Shown here: in pieces, positions 24,821 to 33,288 of the stretch
How positions within the stretch are numbered: position 1 is the first letter of the stretch
Layout: each line of letters starts with the position of its first letter
NCBI GenBank assembly: GCA_902776975.1
Contig: CACYSI010000014.1
Location: 1 to 64,000 of the forward strand
DNA: 64,000 nucleotides
Direction of reading: 5' to 3'
Source of the DNA: an uncultured Ruminococcus sp.
GTDB lineage: Bacteria; Bacillota; Clostridia; Oscillospirales; Acutalibacteraceae
Position numbers and translations under genes: made by a program
Notes under the pieces: generated by a model
Databases searched by the model: none
The model's input: only the letters and a program-made list of their open reading frames with translations
Told to the model about the DNA's origin: nothing

Positions 24821-25311
24821 GATATTTTACAGATTGCAAGACCGCCGAGGAATTGAAAAAGGCATATCGGACGTGGGCGAAAAAGCTACATCCCGACCTC
24901 GGCGGCAACGCCGAAGAATTTAAAGTCATGCAAGCGGAATATGAAAAGCTGTGGGAGCGGCTCAAAAATGTTCACCAGAACGCACAGGGCGAGACCTACA
25001 CCAAAGAAACGGACGAAACGCCGCAGGAGTTTATCAACATCATCAACACTCTTGTCAGGTTAAACGGCGTTCACGTTGAGATTTGCGGAAACTGGATATG
25101 GTGTAGCGGAAACACTCAGCCCTACAAGGACACGTTGAAATCCTTAAAATTCAAGTGGGCACACAAGAAAAAGGCTTGGTATTACCACACCGAGCCATAC
25201 CGCAAGCGTTCACGCCGTGAATTATCCCTTGACGAGATTAGGGAAATGTTCGGTTCACAGAGCTACACCGCAAAAGCCGAAGAAGAAAAGAAGCTGAAAG
25301 CAGTAGTATAA
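24817..25311 (+). CDS. J-domain protein
   Basis: 164 residues. The N-terminal J domain has the diagnostic HPD (KKLHPDLGGNAEEFKVMQAEY, residues 26-46). The C-terminal part is a small domain with Trp-rich WIWCSG and KFKWAHKKKAWYYH, common in element-borne DnaJ-like proteins. It probably recruits the host DnaK, for example during replication or transfer complex remodelling. It is translationally coupled to the DUF3846 gene and followed by a hairpin terminator. Confidence 0.85.
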   Translation: MRYFTDCKTAEELKKAYRTWAKKLHPDLGGNAEEFKVMQAEYEKLWERLKNVHQNAQGETYTKETDETPQEFINIINTLVRLNGVHVEICGNWIWCSGNTQPYKDTLKSLKFKWAHKKKAWYYHTEPYRKRSRRELSLDEIREMFGSQSYTAKAEEEKKLKAVV

Positions 25312-25316
25312 GGTTG

Positions 25317-25343
25317 AGGGAGCGAAAGCTCCCTTTAATCTTT
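25317..25343 (+). terminator. Terminator of the DUF3846/J-domain operon
   Basis: GGGAGC-GAAA-GCTCCC followed by TTTAATCTTTATT. Confidence 0.82.
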
Positions 25344-25493
25344 ATTCCCACCCTCCGACCCTCGCAATCGAGATTGCGACTTTTTCTATACTATCAAACG
25401 TGACGGAATCATCAAAAACTACCACTGTATTCTTTGTAATGCTTGAATTATCTAAAATATTATCTAAATTCTATTACTTATAGTTAATAAGTA

Positions 25494-25523
25494 TTGCAAT
25501 TTGATATATAGATGTGCTAAAAT
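25494..25523 (+). promoter_or_regulatory. Promoter of the candidate structured RNA
   Basis: TTGCAA (25494-25499) and TAAAAT (25518-25523), 18-base spacing. The expected start falls at the foot of the long hairpin (25530). Confidence 0.6.
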
Positions 25524-25527
25524 GTAG

Positions 25528-25696
25528 GTGCTACACAAAAACTGATATTATTTGCAATTCTGGGGTTGTATTTTTACATTGGTAAAAATACAAGCTCTTA
25601 TCGTGCAACCCTGTAATTGCAAGAGTTTTTGTGTAGCAACAAGAATGAGCTATGTGTTTTTCGGCGTAGCTTGATTCGTTGAGCTACGCTTTTTAT
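25528..25696 (+). ncRNA. Candidate structured RNA of the element
   Basis: No frame of use is present. The outer arms GCTACACAAAAACT (25530-25543) and AGTTTTTGTGTAGC (25624-25637) pair perfectly. Inside, TTGCAATT (25552-25559) pairs with AATTGCAA (25615-25622), and at the tip a 12-bp stem TTGTATTTTTAC/GTAAAAATACAA closes a four-base loop. The other arm of the tip overlaps a possible GGGTTG/CAACCC pairing (25563-25568 with 25606-25611), so two conformations are possible. A terminator GCGTAGCT/AGCTACGC plus TTTTTA ends it at 25664-25696. With the promoter this is a complete unit of about 168 nt. It could be a regulatory RNA, or a single-strand origin or nick site. Confidence 0.55.
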
Positions 25697-25847
25697 AATG
25701 TCCATTCACGCGTGCGCGTGTATAAATAATTATAAATTTTTTCAAATTGATAAAACCTTTTCACTTCTTAATGTATCTATATATAGAAAAGGGAGCTTAT
25801 CCCTTATTGATAGAAAAAATCTCAATGCAAACTCAAAGGAGGAGATT

Positions 25848-27329
25848 ATGATGAAAAAAACCTTATCCGTAATTCTGCTGTTGGCGTTAATGATAGGCGT
25901 CGTTTCGGCGGTGCCGATGAACGTCAGCGCAGAAAATGTTGATGTTGCCGAAACGTCAGCAGATTCTTTCACCGCGCTGTTCAAAGGCGGCGACACCGAT
26001 ATGGACGGTACTGTCAACATCATGGACGTTACCACGCTCCAAATGAGCATGTTGAACATGCGTACCCCCATTGACGCGTCCCTGATCGCGAATGTAGGCG
26101 ACGTAGACCAAAGCAACAGCTTAGACATCACCGACGCTACTTTTATTCAGCGTAAACTCGCAGGGATAGAAACGCCTGATTATGTCAAGGTCAACGAGTA
26201 CACCCATGAGGTGACCTTGCCTGAGAACAGTACGCTCTCGCAGCCTAATCTCAAGGCAACAACAGGCGCATCCGATATTACGCTCTCATGGAATAAAATC
26301 AGCGGCGCGGACTGCTACCGTGTATTCACTAAGAAATACGGAAAGTGGAGACACTTAGCCGACACCTCCGCTAATAATTGTACCGATATCCCCGAGGATA
26401 TCAAAGAGGGCGGCTCCTATGCCGTATGCTGTATGAATGACAGCAAGAGCGAATACGTCAGCGAGGTCGCGGAAACAAGCATTGAAAGTGAGTACCCTTA
26501 CCCCGCGCCTATTATCCAAACGGCAGAGCAAGATAATAACACCTACTTCTCACCCGTTGAAGGAACAAAGACCTTAGGGAAACGCGTTTCCGAAACAAGA
26601 ATCTTTATTGACTGTAGCTATAACGAAAACGCAAGATGGTATGTTTACGAGATAACAAACGACAAGAACGACGAAGTCAAAACATATTACTCTTCACAAA
26701 GCTACAAATCGTTCTTCACAGACAGTTGCAACTTCATCGACGGCGTCACCTATACTTTCCGTGTATGGTGCCTTGACACCCAGCAAAACCAAATCACCCC
26801 TGCGTCGGAAGCTGTCGAAATCGTATACCACGAGCCTGTAGAAAAGGTCTATAACAATCCTCTTGCAAGAGATATCCCTCTGGAGGACTTTGAACCTTAC
26901 GAAGAAGAGCTCGAAGCCATCAGGCTAATCAATGAGTTCCGTGAAGAAAACGGACTCCATCCTCTCGTATACGACAAAGAGTTATCGTGGTTCGCACGTA
27001 TGCGTGTTGAAGATACCGTTGAATATGACTATTACGGACACAGCTCACCTGTATACGGAGACGCTTTGGCATGGGTTTACAGAGAAGGCTCAAACGGCAG
27101 GTTCCGCACCCTTACAGGCGAAAACCTCACGGGCTCATGCGATACGGCAAAAGACGCTATCGAATCATGGAAAGCATCATTGCACGGTCACAGAGAAAAC
27201 CTGCTTGCTATGAACTACGAGCTTGTCGGTATCGGCTACCACCGTGAAACAGGACGATGGATTTACCTCGGCGCACATGACATCAATCAGCCATATAAAT
27301 ACACCGTCAAGCCTGTAATTATCGACTAA
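25848..27329 (+). CDS. Secreted dockerin-CAP domain protein
   Basis: 493 residues. A signal peptide (about 1-27, MNVSAEN) is followed by a dockerin repeat pair (GDTDMDGTVNIMDVTTLQMSML and GDVDQSNSLDITDATFIQRKLAG, read in parts), two fibronectin-III-like segments (about 120-210 and 215-340) and a C-terminal CAP/SCP domain (INEFREENGLHPLVYDKEL, HSSPVYGD, GENL, HRENLL, GIGY). The CAP His and Glu positions are visible. ATG 25848 has a strong AAAGGAGGAG site; a second ATG follows directly. The gene is cargo of the mobile element. It would attach to a cohesin scaffold; the substrate is unknown. Confidence 0.82.
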   Translation: MMKKTLSVILLLALMIGVVSAVPMNVSAENVDVAETSADSFTALFKGGDTDMDGTVNIMDVTTLQMSMLNMRTPIDASLIANVGDVDQSNSLDITDATFIQRKLAGIETPDYVKVNEYTHEVTLPENSTLSQPNLKATTGASDITLSWNKISGADCYRVFTKKYGKWRHLADTSANNCTDIPEDIKEGGSYAVCCMNDSKSEYVSEVAETSIESEYPYPAPIIQTAEQDNNTYFSPVEGTKTLGKRVSETRIFIDCSYNENARWYVYEITNDKNDEVKTYYSSQSYKSFFTDSCNFIDGVTYTFRVWCLDTQQNQITPASEAVEIVYHEPVEKVYNNPLARDIPLEDFEPYEEELEAIRLINEFREENGLHPLVYDKELSWFARMRVEDTVEYDYYGHSSPVYGDALAWVYREGSNGRFRTLTGENLTGSCDTAKDAIESWKASLHGHRENLLAMNYELVGIGYHRETGRWIYLGAHDINQPYKYTVKPVIID

Positions 27330-27344
27330 CGATAAATAAGCAAA

Positions 27345-27380
27345 AACCGTATCCTCAAAATGGGGATACGGTTTTTTTTT
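27345..27380 (+). terminator. Terminator of the CAP gene
   Basis: AACCGTATCC pairs with GGATACGGTT and is followed by nine T. Confidence 0.93.
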
Positions 27381-27472
27381 GCTATAAAAGCTTACATTTT
27401 GTTTTTATCGTGAGTTTCTCGTATCGAGGATCTTCGTTACCGAATCCCCCGAAATCATAAAAATCTATTTTA

Positions 27473-28315
27473 CTATTTCTTTTTTCTAGAATAGTAATTA
27501 TTCTTTTCATGTAGCAATCTTTCAACACTTCTTTTATACCGTTTTGTGTTTGGGTGTTGGAGTGCATCATCCGTATAGCTGTTTAAATCCATATCGTAAA
27601 AAATAAAGAAATTCCCGATGTCTGCTTGTAATAAGTCTTCGTTTAATTCGAATTTTTCTTCAAATAACGCAGTTAGCATTATTTCAAATTTCATCTTTTC
27701 AAAGAATCTTTCGCGCTTTTCTTTTATTATAGAATGACTATTTTCAATTTCATAATACTTTTCTAAAGCTTCTTTATCTTCAACATCCAATTCACTGGTC
27801 TTTACAAACCCAGATAATCCTAAATAACTTAATTCATCGGCTGTGAGATAGAAATGTTCGCCTTGAGCAGCGTTTACATACTGAATCCTCCGTTCGTCTT
27901 GTTCGGTGAGTCCAGCCGCTTCACGTCGGGCTTGCGAAAGCTCTTTTGCAAGTTCGCTATCGCGATTAAGCTGCTTTTGAATTTCATAATCTGTTTTATA
28001 TGTTTTAGGAATTTTTCCTTTCTTCTGAAAGTATCTGACTACCTTCGGATCTTCCGTTATGGATTCTTTTTCTTCTTTATTGTAATATACTACATTTCCC
28101 TTGATTTTGTACTCTTTCAGACGTTCACCTTTATAGCCGCCTTTTCTGATTAATTCAGCCAAACGATTTTCTAATTTCTTTTTATCCTCTTTTTTTGTAT
28201 CAATATGATAATCGTATATTAATTCTTCCAATATCTGTTTTACAGTATAATAGCCTTTCGCCCTTAAATCGACCTGTTTTTGGTGTCGTTTTTTTTCATC
28301 ATTTTTACGAGCCAT
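27473..28315 (-). CDS. Hypothetical charged protein of the element
   Basis: 280 residues from ATG 28315, six bases behind GGAGGA. The ATG four codons upstream would overlap that ribosome site. The protein is rich in Lys and Glu throughout. It has an N-terminal segment GYYTVKQILEELIYDYHID that may be a small DNA-binding or tetramer helix, and a C-terminal HPNTKRYKRSVERLL. I recognise no family. It is the only gene of the element on the minus strand, so it may be a later passenger. A 62-codon frame overlaps its 3' end in another phase and would carry on past the stop, hinting at a possible C-terminal frameshift. Confidence 0.6.
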   Translation of the reverse strand: MARKNDEKKRHQKQVDLRAKGYYTVKQILEELIYDYHIDTKKEDKKKLENRLAELIRKGGYKGERLKEYKIKGNVVYYNKEEKESITEDPKVVRYFQKKGKIPKTYKTDYEIQKQLNRDSELAKELSQARREAAGLTEQDERRIQYVNAAQGEHFYLTADELSYLGLSGFVKTSELDVEDKEALEKYYEIENSHSIIKEKRERFFEKMKFEIMLTALFEEKFELNEDLLQADIGNFFIFYDMDLNSYTDDALQHPNTKRYKRSVERLLHEKNNYYSRKKK

Positions 28316-28890
28316 ATATTCCTCCAAAAAGTTTTAAAACTCCGTATTTTTCTTGAATACAAAATCAAATATATAGGAAAAATGTTGATTCATATAGAAA
28401 AATCATTTTTAAAACGAGAAAAAACATGTTTAAATCCAACTGCATGAATTTTAACATGGTTACTGGATTTTTTCAAGTTTCTGTTAAGAAAAGAGCTCTT
28501 TTTTCATTGAATTCACAGAGTAAAAAAGGGAACGTATAATGGAACTTGCGAAAACGACAAACGCATGTCGTAAACGCAAAATGTGAATACAAGGAAAGAC
28601 GTGGAAGAATAATCGGATAAACTTGATAGGTTTTTTCGTAACTTGGATTTCATTTATTAATGCATAGCCTCCTAACTTTGATTTGCTTTTCTGGTATTAT
28701 TTCTATCAAACTATCTTTGGTAAATATTGCTTTACTAATAATGCAATTATTCCTCTTCCAATTCTTCCGTGTATTCTATCATCGACCTATTTGTTTCCTA
28801 TCTTTTATCTATGCTTGAATCAAATTGGTCAGAACGCCGAAGTGCGTCTTAGGTCTTGCGCACTCACTGGGAGGAAAGGAAGTGATTATA
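28316..28890. other. Gap between the opposite-strand gene and the primase
   Basis: AT-rich with no supported gene on either strand. The first part must hold the promoter of the minus-strand gene and the last part the promoter and ribosome site (GAGGAAAGGA) of the primase. I see no convincing -35/-10 pair. Confidence 0.4.
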
Positions 28891-30511
28891 ATGAGACCTT
28901 TGGACATAATAATTCGTGATGTTACTTTGAAGTACCTGGACGGTGTTAATTTGACAAATATCCCTACGCCGGAAAAAGTCAGTGAACAATTGCTGGATGT
29001 GATTCGAGGTGAGTGTGCTCTTGAAAATGCCGTGAGAGATAAGGCGGACAAAGTTTGTGCTCCCACCTCTTTACCCGCCGCTGTATTGGCTGAGGTGATG
29101 ATGAGAATTAATTACGTAAAATTAGTTTCGTTGTCACCAAACAAGCACCGCGAGTCGTTCATTCTTGTAGGATATAACGACGACGGCGAAAACGCCGGTC
29201 TATACACCGAAGATCGTGTTTTCCAGATTGCAAAATCTTATGATTACATGCTGAATAACAAGAAATTCAAAGAGGTTTGTTTGTAACAAGAAATTCAAAG
29301 AGGTTTGTTTGCACTTACAGCAAGAATTACCCCTTACGATTGTGAGCAATTTTAACGCTGAAAAAGCCATAGTTCATAACGGAATATTCAATTTCGCAAC
29401 GAAACAGCTTGAACCGTTCACTCCGGATTATGTATACCTGACTAAGCCAAAAACGGATTATAACCCGTCAGCGAAGAATGTCTTTATTCCCAATCCCGAT
29501 GGGACGGTGTGGGACTTTGACTCTTGGTTAGGCAGTATATCTATTAATGGCGAAGTTGAAGAACTCCTGTGGCACGTTATTAACTCCGCTGTTCGGCATA
29601 CTACGCGCGATAATATTGTATTCTTCTATGCCCAGAACGGCTGTAACGGTAAGGGTACTTTCCTTACCGCGTTACGGAATATCCTAGGTGAGGAAAATTG
29701 CGCCTCAATTCCTTTGTCAGAGTGGGGACAGCGTTTTCGGACGTATCAGCTCGTGGACAGTTGCGCGAATCTGGTTGACGAAAACCCAGTAAAGGATTAC
29801 GCCAAATTGATAAGCGATTTGAAGGCTGTCGCGACGGCGGATGTAATCACCGCCGAAAAGAAGAATGGCGCACATTACTCTCTTCGATATCATGGCATAC
29901 AAATCTTCTGCATCAACTCACTTGTACGTCTTGGTGATGATAGTGGTTCATTGTATCGACGTTTGCTGATAATTCCCTTCGATAAAACGTTTGTCGGAAA
30001 AGAAAACAAACTAATCAAACGCGATTATTTGAAGAGACAAGATGTACTAGAGTATGCCTTAAAGCGAGCTTTGGAACTCGGCAATCCAACTTCTTATGAA
30101 GAGCCTGATATTTGCAAGGCTATGAAGGATGAGTACAAATTAGCTAATGATGCAATTCGCGATTTCTTGGCTGAAATGCTACCTCAATTCTCCCTAGACT
30201 TGATTCCTCAGGCGTTGCTATTTGATGTTTACAAATGTTGGTACAAAGATAATTGCACTGGGACGAATGTTGGTTCGCGGAAATTCTATGAGCGAGTACG
30301 TCAAATAGTTGCGGAAGATTATGCTGATACGTGGGTGTATACCCCCAAAAATCGCTGTTGTCATTCCCAAGGCAAGATGGATAAACCTGAACTTTTGATT
30401 GCTAGGTACAGATTAACCGATTGGTATAACCCTGATGGCTACGGAATTAACAACGAAGAATCATGTAAAATTAAGCCTAAATCCACCTATGAGGGATTAG
30501 TTCGTAAATAA
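28891..30511 (+). pseudogene. Phage/plasmid D5-type primase-helicase split by tandem duplication
   Basis: Two frames that belong together. The first, 28891-29286, is 131 residues of an N-terminal region (MRPLDIIIRDVTLKYLDG ... NKKFKEVCL) and stops at a TAA created by a repeat. The second continues in another phase from about 29312 to 30511, with HLQQELPLTIVSNFNAEKA, Walker A-like FYAQNGCNGKGTFLTAL (AAA+ of the D5/P4 primase family), VDENPVKDYAKLISDLKAV, and a winged-helix C terminus. Removing one copy of a 28-base tandem repeat at 29256-29311 restores one frame of about 530 residues. Without it the protein is cut before the ATPase domain. The 400-codon frame could start again at TTG/ATG codons but lacks a good ribosome site. 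Confidence 0.85.
29256..29311 (+). repeat. 28-bp perfect tandem duplication inside the primase gene
   Basis: Copy 1 is 29256-29283 and copy 2 is 29284-29311; each begins TAACAAGAAATTCAAAGAGG. As 28 is not a multiple of three, the second copy shifts the frame, and its first three bases form the stop codon of the upstream frame. Confidence 0.97.
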
Positions 30512-30686
30512 ATTATTCATCCCCGCTCAATTTTGGGCGGGGATGCCCCCCAAAAAAGGAGATAATATTAATGATAGCTGACAATGCAAGAGTTAGCAAC
30601 GATTGAATAATTGCTAAGCCCGTTCTTCGTGGGCGGTGCTAAATAATGAATAACTAATTAATAAAGACGAGAAAGAAGAATGTTAA
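30512..30686 (+). other. Gap with hairpin after the primase
   Basis: CATCCCCGC pairs perfectly with GCGGGGATG (30518-30545), but C residues rather than T follow, so termination is doubtful. A weaker AAGCCC/GGGC hairpin follows near 30616-30634. No gene. Confidence 0.5.
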
Positions 30687-30917
30687 ATGAATGATAATTA
30701 TAGTGTACCACGAATGAGAACGATTCCGCAGGCGTATGCGCTTTTGAAAGAAGTTGACCCCGATACAAGTATTAGCATGAGAGGATTAAGAAAAATTGTT
30801 AGCAGTGGCATGATTCCGACTTTTGAAGTATCACCTAAAAAAATACTGATTAATTTTGATGTATTACTTGTAATATTATCCGGTAACACTTATAATGATA
30901 GTGCTACTGGTGCTTGA
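30687..30917 (+). CDS. Excisionase-like helix-turn-helix protein
   Basis: 76 residues: MRTIPQAYALLKEVDPDTSISMRGLRKIVSSGMIPTFEVSPKKILINFDVLLVIL, the small winged-helix/MerR-like fold of Xis and excisionase-family proteins. It sits 23 bases before the integrase gene on the same strand, as expected for a recombination directionality factor. The ribosome site is weak (GAAAGAAG), so expression may be low. Confidence 0.72.
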   Translation: MNDNYSVPRMRTIPQAYALLKEVDPDTSISMRGLRKIVSSGMIPTFEVSPKKILINFDVLLVILSGNTYNDSATGA

Positions 30918-30940
30918 TTTCCGGAAGAGAGGTTAAGCAC

Positions 30941-32206
30941 ATGATAAAACCGCAAAAAAGAATATCAAAGAAAACAGGCGAGGTATCATATCTTTTTAGG
31001 GTTAATCTTGGTTTTGTGAACGATGAACAAATCATAAAATCTATGACGTATAAGCCCGACAAAGGTATGACACCTAAACAGATTGACAATGAGGTGATAA
31101 GACAACAAGTTTTGTTTGAAGAACGAGCAAAACAGGAGTATCAAGAGCAGTTACAGCGAGAAGCCGAACAAAAGCGACTTAAAGCCAAAGAACGAGAAAA
31201 GCAAGATGATTATATCGAATATGCAAAGAAACATATTACATTTAAAGAGTTAGCGGATGAATGGATAGCGATTCAAGAGAATGGAAAGGATATGAAGAAA
31301 AGCAGCGTACAACGAATGAAAAGTTGTAGAGAGCGAGCCTATCCTGCTATCGGAGATAAACTTGTCAGCAAGCTAAACTACAGAGATATAAAGATTTTTA
31401 TATCTTCATTAGCGGCAGATGGTGTAAACAAGTTTACCGGCAAAGGGTTATCTCAAAAAACGCAAAAGCATTATTTGACATTTGTAAGCGATGTAATGCA
31501 CTATGCTAAAGATTGTGGCTATATCGAGATTAATCCCTGTAATGGTTATAAGTTTACAAAGAGAGAGTATAAAGAGGTTCAAACCTATTCGCTTGATGAA
31601 GTGATTTCTATTCTTTCTGCCCTTGACGAGAAAGCGCCTACGGTGTATAAGTTGTTTTATTATCTTCTTGCCTATTGTGGATTACGCAGGGGAGAGGCAC
31701 TTGGATTAGAGTTTAGTGATATTGATTATGAAAACTCTATCGTGACGCTAAAACGAACTTCTAATTATCACGTTGGTTACGGCATTTATACGGATTCTCT
31801 AAAAAGCACATCGAGTTATCGGACGTTATTACTACAGCCTAAGATAATATCGTTGGTTAAGCAACTGAAAGCCGAGAGAAAGCAACAGGCAATCAACTGC
31901 GGCGACCGATGGATAGAAAATGATAGGTTGTTTGTGAATTGGCAGGGTAAGCCGTTAAGCCCTAACATACCGCACAAGTGGCTACAGAATTTTTGTGAAA
32001 AAGAGGGTTTGCCGTTTCACGGTTTACATAGTTTTCGGCATTTCACGGCAACACAGGCGATTGCAAACGGCGTTGACTTGAAAAGAGTATCAAAAATGTT
32101 AGGACACAGCCAGACAAGCACGACGATAAATATTTACGCTCATGCAGTACAACAGGCGAATGAGGACGCATTGAACTGTATTGCCAACTTGATTGAAAAA
32201 GGCTGA
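30941..32206 (+). CDS. int: Tyrosine recombinase (integrase) of the element
   Basis: 421 residues. An N-terminal arm-binding-like domain contains a long charged helix (residues 60-95). The SAM-like core-binding domain follows. The catalytic domain shows Arg in YCGLRRGEALGLEF, His/Arg in HGLHSFRHFTATQA, and the late His and Tyr in LGHSQTSTTINIYAH. It integrates the element at the tRNA-Ser 3' end, 113 bases downstream. Start is ATG 30941 with a GAGAGG site. The gene has no frameshift, so the element may still move. Confidence 0.93.
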   Translation: MIKPQKRISKKTGEVSYLFRVNLGFVNDEQIIKSMTYKPDKGMTPKQIDNEVIRQQVLFEERAKQEYQEQLQREAEQKRLKAKEREKQDDYIEYAKKHITFKELADEWIAIQENGKDMKKSSVQRMKSCRERAYPAIGDKLVSKLNYRDIKIFISSLAADGVNKFTGKGLSQKTQKHYLTFVSDVMHYAKDCGYIEINPCNGYKFTKREYKEVQTYSLDEVISILSALDEKAPTVYKLFYYLLAYCGLRRGEALGLEFSDIDYENSIVTLKRTSNYHVGYGIYTDSLKSTSSYRTLLLQPKIISLVKQLKAERKQQAINCGDRWIENDRLFVNWQGKPLSPNIPHKWLQNFCEKEGLPFHGLHSFRHFTATQAIANGVDLKRVSKMLGHSQTSTTINIYAHAVQQANEDALNCIANLIEKG

Positions 32207-32262
32207 AAGCCTAAAATTATGAACAAAATTATGAACTAAAACGATTTGGAGCAGTATTGGAA

Positions 32263-32308
32263 CAAAAAGAAACCCCCGATAATGGCTTAGGTAAGCCAAA
32301 ATCGAGGA
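32263..32308. terminator. Bidirectional terminator between integrase and tRNA-Ser
   Basis: CGATAATGGCTT pairs with AAGCCAAAATCG around a GGTA-type loop. On the minus strand it is followed by GGGGGTTTCTTTTTG and so can end the tRNA-Ser transcript. It is supplied by the element, replacing the original terminator now at 20890-20940. Confidence 0.7.
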
Positions 32309-32318
32309 TTTCGGATGC

Positions 32319-32341
32319 TGGCGTAGAGTGAGGGATTTGAA
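32319..32341 (+). repeat. Right attachment site, within tRNA-Ser
   Basis: The 23 bases are identical to 20941-20963. They cover the CCA end, discriminator, acceptor strand and half of the T arm of tRNA-Ser, which stays intact. Confidence 0.85.
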
Positions 32342-32407
32342 CCCTCGGTACCAGAAAGGTACACAGCATTTCCAGTGCTGCTCCTTCGGCCGCTCGGACA
32401 ACTCTAC
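32319..32407 (-). tRNA. tRNA-Ser(GGA)
   Basis: Minus strand class II tRNA with acceptor GTAGAGT/ACTCTAC, discriminator G, encoded CCA, anticodon loop CTGGAAA (GGA), a long variable arm and T arm GAGGGTTCAAATCCCTC. A promoter lies upstream (TTGATT, 17 bases, TATAAT). Confidence 0.96.
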
Positions 32408-32446
32408 GTACGGTCAAATTGAATATACATTTTCAATTGCTCAATT

Positions 32447-32475
32447 ATTATATACAATTATCGAGAAAAAATCAA
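32447..32475 (-). promoter_or_regulatory. Promoter of tRNA-Ser
   Basis: Minus strand TTGATT (32475-32470) and TATAAT (32452-32447), 17-base spacing. Confidence 0.82.
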
Positions 32476-32866
32476 GCCTTTTTTTAAATTATTATCCGCG
32501 ACTTGCTCAAAGACTGGGTTGACACTCATGTCCCGGACTGCTTCGCGTGATAATTATCGGTAGTCTGAGTGCGTGATATGCGTTTGACGCTGAACCTTTA
32601 TAGGATTCGGCGAAGTATCATTTCAGCCGGTTGCGTAAATATACGCAACATTTCTCTTCGAGCGGCCATATTTGAGAGGCTGATCACTGCTGAGGCTGAA
32701 TACCGAAGCCGTGAACTCAGTCGGCGAGACGCCGATAGCGAAGCAAAAAGTGATAATGAAAAGGATGTATATATAATGATTCATACAACTATTATGGTGA
32801 GCGCAGCGGCGAGAGCTTACTCTGTACCGTTACAGCTCAAACAGAATACAGGGGGATCGATGCGAG
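32476..32866. other. Gap before the small membrane gene
   Basis: About 390 bases. A 102-codon frame here shows no family and ends inside the next gene, so I do not call it. The ribosome site of the next gene (GGGGGATCG) is at its end. I see no tRNA-like or riboswitch-like structure. Confidence 0.4.
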
Positions 32867-33172
32867 ATGACTTTTGAGGCAGGCGCTGCTTTTATCCCCG
32901 TTATCACCGCTCTTATCTCGGGAGTTTCCGCTGCAGCCGCGGCGATCATCGTCGCTGTGGTGCAGTCAAGAGCTCAGCACAACGCGGTGATTGCAGAGAT
33001 GAGCAAGCGCGACGCGCTGCAGGCTCAGCGTATAGAGCAGCTCGAAAAGAAGATGGACAAGCACAATCAGCTTATAGAGCGTACTTACAAGGTCGAAGAG
33101 TCGGTCAAGCTGCTTGAAAAGGATATTAAGGCAGCCGATCACAGACTGAAGAATCTTGAAAAAAATCAATAA
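32867..33172 (+). CDS. Small protein: one membrane segment plus coiled coil (XhlA/holin-like)
   Basis: 101 residues. An Ala-rich hydrophobic segment (about 7-31, with VITALISGVSAAAAAIIVAVV) is followed by a heptad coiled coil from about residue 45 to the end (AQRIEQLEKKMDKHNQLIERTY). This is the architecture of XhlA-like and small phage lysis-associated proteins, but the similarity is only of layout. It ends at a terminator shared with the convergent LRR gene. Function is unknown. Confidence 0.6.
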   Translation: MTFEAGAAFIPVITALISGVSAAAAAIIVAVVQSRAQHNAVIAEMSKRDALQAQRIEQLEKKMDKHNQLIERTYKVEESVKLLEKDIKAADHRLKNLEKNQ

Positions 33173-33189
33173 ACCCGATACATATAGGA

Positions 33190-33227
33190 GAACACCCCTG
33201 CGACATCGCTGTCACAGGGGTGTTTTG
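33190..33227. terminator. Bidirectional terminator between the coiled-coil and LRR genes
   Basis: ACACCCCTG pairs with CAGGGGTGT and is followed by TTTTG on the plus strand. Confidence 0.85.
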
Positions 33228-33288
33228 TCTGAGCTTGGTTTTCGTAAAGCCCGCTTGTATCTTATCGCCGGAAGAGCGTTCCGGCCGG

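Larger units (their letters stand above)
20941..32341 (+). mobile_element. Integrative mobilizable element in tRNA-Ser(GGA), about 11.4 kb
   Basis: Bounded by 23-bp direct repeats made of the tRNA-Ser 3' end. It contains, in order, a Replic_Relax protein, a TraG/VirD4-like ATPase, a DUF3846 protein, a J-domain protein, a structured RNA, a secreted CAP/dockerin protein, a hypothetical gene on the opposite strand, a broken D5-type primase, an excisionase-like protein and a tyrosine integrase beside the intact tRNA. Base composition is visibly AT-richer than the flanks. No type IV secretion pore genes are present, so transfer would need a helper. Confidence 0.85.

Noticed and set aside
25528..25637. 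MITE or IS end
   Set aside because: The 14-bp arms could be terminal inverted repeats, but I see no flanking target duplication; the promoter and terminator around it fit an RNA gene better.
27382..27570. 62-codon minus-strand frame overlapping the hypothetical gene's 3' end
   Set aside because: Probably a shadow frame; kept only as a possible sign of a C-terminal frameshift in the hypothetical gene.
32569..32877. 102-codon frame before the coiled-coil gene
   Set aside because: Composition is unlike the neighbours, no family, no ribosome site, and it ends inside the start of the better supported gene.
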